Below, one piece after another: positions 16,745-22,561 of a stretch of 22,561 nt of DNA. Position numbers and translations under genes: made by a program. Source of the DNA: Comamonas sp. lk (GTDB taxonomy: Bacteria; Pseudomonadota; Gammaproteobacteria; Burkholderiales; Burkholderiaceae_C); the NCBI GenBank assembly GCA_945901215.1, contig CAMDKE010000006.1, positions 1 through 22,561 of the forward strand. The letters run 5' to 3'. The notes below the pieces were generated by a model. That model saw only the letters and a list, made by a program, of their open reading frames with translations. It was not told the DNA's origin and ran no database searches. Numbering within the stretch: position 1 is the first letter of the stretch; each line of letters starts with the position of its first letter.

Positions 16745-17923
16745 TTAGCGCTCTTGGATGGCTGCGCGGGCGTTGTACCAGTTCATCAGCAATGAGGTAA
16801 ACAGCGAGGTGCTGAGGTAGACCAGCATCACCAGCGCAATGCATTCCACTGCGCGCCCGGTCTGGTTGATGGCGGTGTTGGCGATTGAAACCACGTCCGG
16901 GTAGCCAATGGCCACCGCAAGCGAGGAGTTTTTGGTTAGGTTGAGGTATTGGTTGGTCATTGGCGGAATGATGACTCGAAGCGCTTGGGGCAGCATCACC
17001 AGACGCATGCTTTGCCCTTGCGACAAACCCAGTGCGCTGGCGGCCTCGGCTTGACCTCGCGACACAGACCCGATGCCGCCGCGCACCACTTCAGCCACAA
17101 AGGCAGCGGTGTAGGTGGTCAGACCCACGAGCAGCGCCAAAAATTCAGGCGTGAGCGCACCGCCGTTTTCAATAGCGAACTCGCCGCGCATCGGCGCGTT
17201 GGTGGCCGTGGGCGCGCCACCTGCGAGCCAACCCGCCACGCCACAGGCCAGCATGAGCGCCAGGGGCATCCAAAACCGGCTGCGCACCCGTCCGTCGGCT
17301 TCAAACAGCCGATGTGCGCGCGCGCGCCACGCCATTGCAGCGACCAAGCCGATGACCAGGCCCCCAGCGGCCATTTGGTGCCCAAGCGCCCATACGGGAA
17401 TTGGAAAGTTCAGCCCGCCCTTGCTCAAAAACAAGGACCCCACTTGCCAGGCCTGCGCGGCCTCGGGCAGCACTTCGGTGAAAAACAAATACCACATCAG
17501 CAGTTGCAGCAGCAGCGGGATGTCGCGAAACGCCTCCACATACGCCCGGCACAGGCCGCGCACCAGGGCGTTGCGCGCGAAGCGCCCCACGCCCAGCAGC
17601 GTGCCCAGCAGCGTGGTCAGCACAATGCCTAAGACTGCCACGCGCAGCGTGTTGCTCAGCCCGACCAAATACGCCTGCAACAAAGACTCGCCCGAGTCAA
17701 AGGCAAACAGGCTCTCCCCAATATCAAAGCCTGCAGTACCCAACAAAAAGTCAAAGCCGCTCTGGATGCCGCGCTGACGCATATTGGTGGCGGTGTTGTG
17801 CGCCAGGTACCAGACCAGGCCGCCAATGACAGCCAAGGCCAGTGCCTGGTACACCAGTGCGCGGAAAGCCTGGCTGCGCCAAGACCAGCGCTTTTTTGGT
17901 GGTGCAATCCGTTCGGTAGACAT
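16745..17923 (-). CDS. aapQ: General L-amino-acid ABC transporter permease AapQ
   Basis: Inner-membrane permease, 392 residues, close to the roughly 400 typical of AapQ. After a basic N-terminus (PPKKRWSWRS) there is a first helix, a periplasmic segment and then the core with YVEAFRDIPLLLQLLMW (about 128-144). A long central insertion containing a hydrophilic stretch separates this from the coupling loop SRGQAEAASALGLS (about 289-302). GGAG about 11 nt upstream of the ATG is a possible ribosome-binding site. It follows aapJ across 122 nt containing a strong hairpin, so its expression is probably lower than that of aapJ. Confidence 0.92.
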   Translation of the reverse strand: MSTERIAPPKKRWSWRSQAFRALVYQALALAVIGGLVWYLAHNTATNMRQRGIQSGFDFLLGTAGFDIGESLFAFDSGESLLQAYLVGLSNTLRVAVLGIVLTTLLGTLLGVGRFARNALVRGLCRAYVEAFRDIPLLLQLLMWYLFFTEVLPEAAQAWQVGSLFLSKGGLNFPIPVWALGHQMAAGGLVIGLVAAMAWRARAHRLFEADGRVRSRFWMPLALMLACGVAGWLAGGAPTATNAPMRGEFAIENGGALTPEFLALLVGLTTYTAAFVAEVVRGGIGSVSRGQAEAASALGLSQGQSMRLVMLPQALRVIIPPMTNQYLNLTKNSSLAVAIGYPDVVSIANTAINQTGRAVECIALVMLVYLSTSLFTSLLMNWYNARAAIQER

Positions 17924-17970
17924 AGGGATTTCGGCTCCGAAGATGGGTGGCTAAGGCTGGTGCAAACAAT

Positions 17971-18006
17971 AAAAAAGGGCAGCGCAATGCGATTGCACCT
18001 GCCCTT
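17971..18006 (-). terminator. Hairpin with T-run between aapJ and aapQ (attenuating terminator)
   Basis: On the minus strand an 8-bp outer stem AAGGGCAG/CTGCCCTT (arms 17999-18006 and 17975-17982) encloses an inner GCAAT/ATTGC stem with a CGC loop, and runs directly into six T (17971-17976). It lies about 40 nt after the aapJ stop and about 50 nt before the aapQ start. This is a classic rho-independent shape placed inside an operon, which usually gives partial termination so the binding protein is made in excess; it may also protect the aapJ mRNA 3' end. Confidence 0.82.
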
Positions 18007-18045
18007 GAGGCTGCGGGGGCTGGGCAGTCCCCGAGCGCATACCGA

Positions 18046-19080
18046 TTAGCGGATGGGTGGCGCGTACTGGATTCCGCCTTTGTTCCACAGGTTGTTCAGG
18101 CCACGTGGCAATTGCAGGGCCGATTTGGGGCCGACATTGCGCTCAAAGATTTCGCCATAGTTGCCTGTGGCTTTGATCGCGTTGGCCATCCATTCCTTCT
18201 CCAGACCCAGCAATTTTCCCGTGTCCTCAGAAGAGCCCAGAATGCGACCGACCACAGGGTCTTTGCTATTGGCCTTGAGGTCGTCCACATTGACCTGGGT
18301 GATACCGTTTTCTTCGGCTTCCAGCAGACCAAAAACAGTCCATTTCACAATGGCAGCCCATTCATCGTCCCCACGGCGCACCAAGGGGCCCAGCGGCTCT
18401 TTGGAAATCAGTTCCGGAAGAATCAGGTGGTCGGCCGGGTTTTTGGCCGACTTGTTGCGTACCGATGCCAAGCCCGATGCGTCGGTGGTGTAGGAGATGC
18501 AGCGGCCTGAAAAGTAAGCGCCTTCCACAGCGTCGAGCTTCTCAAACACCACGGGCTTGATATTGAGGCCATTGGCTTTGGAGAAGTCGGTCAGATTTTT
18601 CTCAGTAGTGGTGCCAGACTGCACGCACACAGTCTGGCCTTTGAGCTGTTTGGCGCTCTTGATCTTGCTCTTGACCGGCACCATAAAGCCCTGGCCGTCG
18701 TAATAGACAACCGCGGTCTGACTCAAACCCAGTGACGCGTCGCGCGTCAGCGTGAACGTCGTGTTACGCGACAGCATGTCGATCTCACCGGACTGCAAAG
18801 CGGTGAAACGCGCTTGCGCTGTCAGTGGTACAAATTTCACTTTCTCAGCGTCGCCCAGGGTGGCGGCAGCCACCGCGCGGCAGATGTCGACGTCGATGCC
18901 AGTCCATTTTCCGTTGGAGTCGGCCGCACTAAAGCCGGCTAGGCCGGTGTGCACGCCACAAATCACCTGGCCACGCGCTTTGATGGTGTCGACGGTTTTG
19001 CCGGCATGGGCGGGAAGTGCTGCAAGGGATGCCATGACCGCCATGGCGGTAGCCAGTAACTTCAAAGAGGTGAAATTCAT
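18046..19080 (-). CDS. aapJ: General L-amino-acid ABC transporter substrate-binding protein AapJ
   Basis: Periplasmic binding protein, 344 residues, of the family-3 (amino-acid) solute-binding class. Residues 1-26 are a signal peptide ending AHA before Gly27. The mature protein contains GQVICGVHTGLAGFSAAD, the family signature GIDVDICRAVAAATLG (about 59-74), the ligand-region LSRNTTFTLTRD (about 103-114) and VCVQSGTTTEKNL, as in AapJ of Rhizobium. The YTTDASGLA segment provides the ligand-binding Asp region. Length matches AapJ and exceeds ordinary 250-residue binding proteins. GGAG 8 nt upstream supports the ATG at 19080. It is the first gene of the aap operon and is followed by a hairpin. 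Confidence 0.94.
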   Translation of the reverse strand: MNFTSLKLLATAMAVMASLAALPAHAGKTVDTIKARGQVICGVHTGLAGFSAADSNGKWTGIDVDICRAVAAATLGDAEKVKFVPLTAQARFTALQSGEIDMLSRNTTFTLTRDASLGLSQTAVVYYDGQGFMVPVKSKIKSAKQLKGQTVCVQSGTTTEKNLTDFSKANGLNIKPVVFEKLDAVEGAYFSGRCISYTTDASGLASVRNKSAKNPADHLILPELISKEPLGPLVRRGDDEWAAIVKWTVFGLLEAEENGITQVNVDDLKANSKDPVVGRILGSSEDTGKLLGLEKEWMANAIKATGNYGEIFERNVGPKSALQLPRGLNNLWNKGGIQYAPPIR

Positions 19081-19146
19081 CGAAATGCTCCAGTTGGGGG
19101 GTAAGTCGGCTCAGACGCCAGAAAAAACCGCTGCGGTAAACGCCTG

Positions 19147-19175
19147 AGTAAGCGCTGAACTTTACATGGTTTCAA
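19147..19175 (-). promoter_or_regulatory. Candidate sigma-70-type promoter of aapJ
   Basis: On the minus strand TTGAAA (19170-19175) and CTTACT (19147-19152) are separated by exactly 17 nt, leaving a leader of roughly 60 nt to the aapJ ATG. The -35 is good and the -10 is a moderate match, so this is a reasonable but unproven assignment. Confidence 0.4.
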
Positions 19176-19371
19176 TGGCGCTTCGCTCAGGGTTTGCGAT
19201 GGCCTGCGATTGCATGCGTACACCCTTCAAGCGGTCGGCGCACCAGAACCGCCAGCGCGCAGCGCTTCGTCGCCGCCGCGACACGGTCTATCCTTGGCCC
19301 GCACTCCGGGCGATATCGTGCAGGCCTGCGTAGGCCGAGCACCCGCCCCACCTTTTAGGCAACACATCGAC
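19176..19371. other. Upstream region of acyl-CoA synthetase gene
   Basis: Remainder of the 291-nt divergent spacer between aapJ and the acyl-CoA synthetase gene. A small perfect stem GGCCT-GCGT-AGGCC (19323-19336) lies 35 nt before the synthetase ATG. The plus-strand frame of the synthetase is open back to 19210 from a TTG, but the extra 54 residues look unlike the family. I see no clear promoter or known operator here. Confidence 0.35.
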
Positions 19372-21111
19372 ATGACCTCTGCCTCTGACCTGCCCCGCCC
19401 CCCTGCCGCGCACTACCGCTTCTGGCCCAAGCGCATGCCGCACCGCATCACGGTTCCGGCCACGTCCCTATGGGACAACCTGGAGATCAACGCCCGCCGC
19501 TTCCCGCAAAAAGCGGCGCTGGTGTTCTTCGGGCGCCGGCTCAGTTATGCCGATCTGAAGCAGCAGGCGGAATCGCTTGCGGCCTATCTGGGTGCATTGG
19601 GCGTGCAAAAAGGCGACCGGGTGGTGCTCTGCATGCAAAACTGTCCGCAATTAGTGATTGCGCACTTTGGCATTCTGCGCGCCAATGCGGTGGTGGTGCC
19701 GGTCAACCCCATGAACCGCGCCCAAGAACTCAAGCACTACATCACCGACCCCGACGCCCGCGTGGCTGTGACCACCGCTGACCTGGCCGCCGAGTTGGCC
19801 AAAGCCAGCAACGCGTTGCCCGCCGACCAGCGGCTCGCCCACCTGGTGGTGACCCATTTCACCGACAGCTTTGAACCGACATCAGGCGACGACGCACCAC
19901 CTGCGGCTTGGAGCGACTGGCTGCTGACGCGCCACGCCCTGCCAGAGCTGACCGCAGGCCAGGTGCACACCTGGACCGACGCCTTGGCTTGCCAGGTCGC
20001 GCCGCCAGTGCATACCGTGGGTGCCGACGATTTGGCTTTGCTGCCCTACACCAGCGGCACCACCGGGCTGCCCAAGGGCTGCATGCATTTGCATTCAAGC
20101 ATCATGCACAACGCCTTGGCCAGCGCGCTGTGGGGTAACGGCAGCATGGAGAACGTCACCTTGATGGTGGTGCCCATGTTTCACATCACCGGTATGGTTA
20201 GTCTGATGCACACCAACATCTGCTGCGGCGCGACCATGGTGCTGATGCCGCGCTGGGACCGCGAACTCGCCGGAGCCTTGATTGCCAAGTGGCGCGTCAC
20301 CCACTGGACCAACATCCCCACCATGGTGATTGATCTGATGGGCAGCCCCAATTTCCCCAACTTTGACCTCTCGAGTCTGGTGATGATCGGCGGTGGGGGT
20401 GCTGCCATGCCGCAGGCCGTGGCCCAGCGCTTGTGGGAACAGTTTGGCCTGCGCTACGTGGAGGGCTACGGTCTTACCGAAACCGCAGCGCCGTCACATA
20501 GCAATCCGCCGGATGCGCCCAAACAGCAGTGCCTGGGCGTGCCCTTCATCGGCGTAGACGCGCGGGTGGTGGACCCCGAGACCCTGGCAGAAATGCCGGT
20601 GGGTGAGGCCGGCGAAATCGTCATGCGCGGCCCGCAAATCTTTCAAGGCTATTGGAAGCGCCCCGAAGCCACCGCCCAGGCTTTTGTTGAAATCGACGGC
20701 CAGCGCTTCTTCCGCTCGGGCGACTTGGGCCGGGTGGACGAGGACGGCTATTTCTTTATGACAGACCGGCTCAAGCGAATGATCAACTCCTCGGGCTTCA
20801 AGGTGTGGCCGGCGGAAGTGGAGGCCTTGATGTTTCGCCACCCCGCCATCCAAGAGGCCTGCATCATTGCCACCCACGACGCCTACCGGGGCGAATCCGT
20901 GAAGGCGGTGGTGGTGCTGCGCGCCAGCCACCGGGGCACGGTCAGCGCGCAAGACCTCATCGACTGGTGCCGCGATAACATGGCAGCGTACAAGGCGCCG
21001 CGCGCGGTGCAGTTTGTCGACGCGCTGCCCAAAAGCGGCGCGGGCAAGGTTATGTGGCGCCTGCTGCAAGAACAAGAAGCCGCGTCCCCAGATTCCCCTC
21101 AAACCGCCTGA
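19372..21111 (+). CDS. Acyl-CoA synthetase (AMP-forming fatty-acid--CoA ligase)
   Basis: ANL-superfamily enzyme activating a carboxylic acid to its acyl-CoA via acyl-AMP. From the ATG at 19372 it has 579 residues. The ATP P-loop YTSGTTGLPKG is at 226-236, the A5 motif GYGLTE at 365-370, the hinge region RSGDLGRVDEDGYF at 448-461 with TDRLKRMI following, and the catalytic Lys559 in KSGAGKV near the end. The pattern fits medium/long-chain fatty-acid ligases (FadD-like), but acid specificity is not readable. The start is set by the family-like opening; a weak TTTTAGG precedes it. A serine-hydrolase gene follows after 11 nt, suggesting a hydrolase/activation pair. Confidence 0.92.
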   Translation: MTSASDLPRPPAAHYRFWPKRMPHRITVPATSLWDNLEINARRFPQKAALVFFGRRLSYADLKQQAESLAAYLGALGVQKGDRVVLCMQNCPQLVIAHFGILRANAVVVPVNPMNRAQELKHYITDPDARVAVTTADLAAELAKASNALPADQRLAHLVVTHFTDSFEPTSGDDAPPAAWSDWLLTRHALPELTAGQVHTWTDALACQVAPPVHTVGADDLALLPYTSGTTGLPKGCMHLHSSIMHNALASALWGNGSMENVTLMVVPMFHITGMVSLMHTNICCGATMVLMPRWDRELAGALIAKWRVTHWTNIPTMVIDLMGSPNFPNFDLSSLVMIGGGGAAMPQAVAQRLWEQFGLRYVEGYGLTETAAPSHSNPPDAPKQQCLGVPFIGVDARVVDPETLAEMPVGEAGEIVMRGPQIFQGYWKRPEATAQAFVEIDGQRFFRSGDLGRVDEDGYFFMTDRLKRMINSSGFKVWPAEVEALMFRHPAIQEACIIATHDAYRGESVKAVVVLRASHRGTVSAQDLIDWCRDNMAAYKAPRAVQFVDALPKSGAGKVMWRLLQEQEAASPDSPQTA

Positions 21112-21122
21112 AGGAAGAGCCC

Positions 21123-22337
21123 ATGACCACATTAACTTACCCCGAACCGCTGCCCACGGCGCTGCCCCAGACCCTGGGCTTTGACGCCGACCGCTGCCGC
21201 GCCATCGCGGGGGTATTGCAGCGCGAGGTAGACATTGGCCGCCTGCCCGGTGCCGTGGTGCTGGTGGCGCGCAAGGGCCAGGTGCTGTTGCACCAGGCGA
21301 TCGGCCAGCAAGACCCGCAGGCGGGCAAGGCCATGGGCTTGGATGCGATTTTCCGCATTTATTCCATGACCAAACCCATGGTCTCCGTGGCGGTGATGCA
21401 GCTCATGGAGCGCGGCCTTTTGCTCTTGAGCGACCCGGTGGCCAAGCACCTGCCCGAGTTTGCCAATGTGCCGCTGGCCCATTTTGAGGGCGAGACCATG
21501 CACCTTCGGCCGCCCCGGCGAGCGCCCACGGTACAAGATTTGTTATGCCACACGTCGGGTCTGACCTATGAAATCACCGGCAGTACGCCCATCCAGCGCA
21601 TGTACGCGCAGGCCAAGCTGGGTTCGCGGGAGCGAAGCAACCGGGAATTTGCCCGCGCGCTGGCCGAAATGCCCCTGATGTATGAGCCTGGCAGCATCTG
21701 GGCCTATAGCCGCGCCGTCGATTTGCTGGGCGCCTTGGTCGAGGTGGTCAGCGGTCAGACCTTGGGCCAGTACCTGCGCGAGCACATTTTTGCGCCGCTG
21801 GGCATGGTGGACACCGGCTTTAGCGTTCCGCCCGAGCAACAGCACCGCATCGCCGAGCCCTTTGCACACGACCCCGACGGCGGCACGCCGCTGGCCCTGA
21901 TCGACATCCGCCAAGTGCCGCGCCTGGAAGCTGGTGGCATGGGCCTGGCGTCCACCGTACAAGACTACGCGCGCTTTGTGCAGTGCCTGTACAACGGCGG
22001 CGTGCTCTTGGGTCGGCGCATCCTGAGCCCTGCCTCGCTGCGGCTGATGACGGCCGACCACCTGGGCGGCATTGGCCAGCAAACGACGGAGCGTTCGGGT
22101 GACATGCTGGGGCGCGGTACCGGTTTTGGTCTGGGGGTTTCGGTGCGCCTGAAGGAGGGCATGGAAACCCAGCCCGGCGCTGTCGGTCTGTACTCATGGG
22201 GCGGCATTGCGGGAACGACCTTTTGGGTGGACCCGGCGAATGATTTGTTTGCCATCTTCATGGTGCAGGCGCCCAACCAGCGCGACTACTTCAGACCCCT
22301 GTTTCGCAACTTGGTCTACGCGGCGTTTACCGGGTAA
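21123..22337 (+). CDS. Serine hydrolase of the beta-lactamase/EstB (family VIII esterase) type
   Basis: 404-residue penicillin-binding-protein-like serine hydrolase. The nucleophile motif SMTK (Ser81, Lys84) follows FRIY; the second motif is a Tyr at 195 in AYSRAVD (the common form is YxN, here YSR); the third is WGGIAG (359-364), as in EstB-type esterases in place of the KTG of beta-lactamases. LLCHTSGLTY (about 140-149) is also typical. There is no signal peptide, so it should act in the cytoplasm, which argues for an ester or amide hydrolase over an antibiotic-resistance enzyme. AAGGAAGAG just upstream is a strong ribosome-binding site and fixes the ATG at 21123. It lies 11 nt after the acyl-CoA synthetase and may supply the acid that enzyme activates; this last point is inference. 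Confidence 0.9.
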   Translation: MTTLTYPEPLPTALPQTLGFDADRCRAIAGVLQREVDIGRLPGAVVLVARKGQVLLHQAIGQQDPQAGKAMGLDAIFRIYSMTKPMVSVAVMQLMERGLLLLSDPVAKHLPEFANVPLAHFEGETMHLRPPRRAPTVQDLLCHTSGLTYEITGSTPIQRMYAQAKLGSRERSNREFARALAEMPLMYEPGSIWAYSRAVDLLGALVEVVSGQTLGQYLREHIFAPLGMVDTGFSVPPEQQHRIAEPFAHDPDGGTPLALIDIRQVPRLEAGGMGLASTVQDYARFVQCLYNGGVLLGRRILSPASLRLMTADHLGGIGQQTTERSGDMLGRGTGFGLGVSVRLKEGMETQPGAVGLYSWGGIAGTTFWVDPANDLFAIFMVQAPNQRDYFRPLFRNLVYAAFTG

Positions 22338-22352
22338 AGCTGCGGCGGCGAA

Positions 22353-22561
22353 TCAGGCGCTGGCGACTTCAAGCACCAGCTTGCCGAAGTTTTCGCCATT
22401 AAAGAGCTTGAGCAAGGCGCTGGGGAAGTTCTGCAGGCCGTGGACTACGTCTTCCTTGCTCTTCATGCGCCCGTCTTTCAAGTAGCCCGCCATCTCAGCC
22501 ACCGCCAGGTGGTAGCGGTCGGCATAGTCAAACACCACGATGCCTTCCATGCGCGCGCGGT
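22353..22561 (-). CDS. C-terminal end of MDR-family NADP-dependent oxidoreductase (partial)
   Basis: The last 69 or so residues of a medium-chain dehydrogenase/reductase that continues past the window edge. The tail MEGIVVFDYADRY, then LKDGRMKSKEDVVHGLQNFP and LFNGENFGKLVLEV, follows the ending of CurA / leukotriene-B4-dehydrogenase-like NADPH enzymes closely (E. coli CurA has the same GLENAP...GKNFGKVV pattern). These enzymes reduce carbon-carbon double bonds of enals and enones and lack zinc. The Met at 22550 is internal because the frame is open to the edge. It is convergent with the serine hydrolase gene, only 15 nt away. Confidence 0.85.
   Translation of the reverse strand, partial: RARMEGIVVFDYADRYHLAVAEMAGYLKDGRMKSKEDVVHGLQNFPSALLKLFNGENFGKLVLEVASA

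Noticed and set aside
19210..19371. 54-residue N-terminal extension of the acyl-CoA synthetase from a TTG
   Set aside because: Composition is unlike the enzyme and it would overlap the likely promoter region; the ATG at 19372 gives a normal length.
21123..22337. Antibiotic-resistance beta-lactamase
   Set aside because: There is no signal peptide, and the third motif is WGGIAG instead of KTG, which fits EstB-type esterases better.

Overview
The window is GC-rich, densely packed bacterial chromosome. Gene content and protein style point to a betaproteobacterium of the order Burkholderiales, most likely Comamonadaceae (Rhodoferax/Polaromonas-like). This placement is inferred from protein resemblance only. 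I see no rRNA, tRNA, CRISPR array, insertion sequence, phage gene or integration site. Seventeen genes are complete and two are cut by the window edges.

Region 1 (1-6872) is a polyamine-type uptake and catabolism block. The 3' end of an acyl-CoA dehydrogenase overlaps a potG-like ABC ATPase by 4 nt. Two permeases (potH, potI) follow with a 1-nt gap and a 4-nt overlap, then a class III aminotransferase. The matching periplasmic binding protein (potF-like) is convergent on the minus strand behind a shared hairpin. Region 2 (6812-8668) holds a minus-strand pair, gloA (glyoxalase I) and an EamA-type exporter 3 nt apart, with a small cupin gene diverging from gloA. It is bounded by two hairpin terminators.

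Region 3 (8690-13405) is RNA and translation related. The DEAD-box helicase rhlE, with a long Gly/Arg-rich tail, diverges from the ABC-F factor ettA. An alpha/beta-hydrolase-fold protein whose usual catalytic His is Ala follows ettA. Region 4 (13428-19080, minus strand) is a general L-amino-acid ABC transporter operon, aapJ-aapQ-aapM-aapP. It has a strong hairpin after aapJ and runs without room for another promoter into a flavin-reductase-like gene (TTG start) and a second EamA exporter. Region 5 (19372-22561) is an acyl-CoA synthetase followed 11 nt later by a cytoplasmic serine hydrolase of the beta-lactamase/EstB type, facing the C-terminal end of an MDR-family NADP-dependent oxidoreductase.

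Overall this is nutrient uptake (polyamine/omega-amine and amino acid), CoA-thioester metabolism and housekeeping. I found no defence or mobile system and no clearly new multi-gene machine. The points most worth checking are a Thr in the potF-like protein where E. coli PotF has the ligand-binding Asp278, the hydrolase lacking its catalytic His, and the translational coupling of an acyl-CoA dehydrogenase to a polyamine-type transporter.
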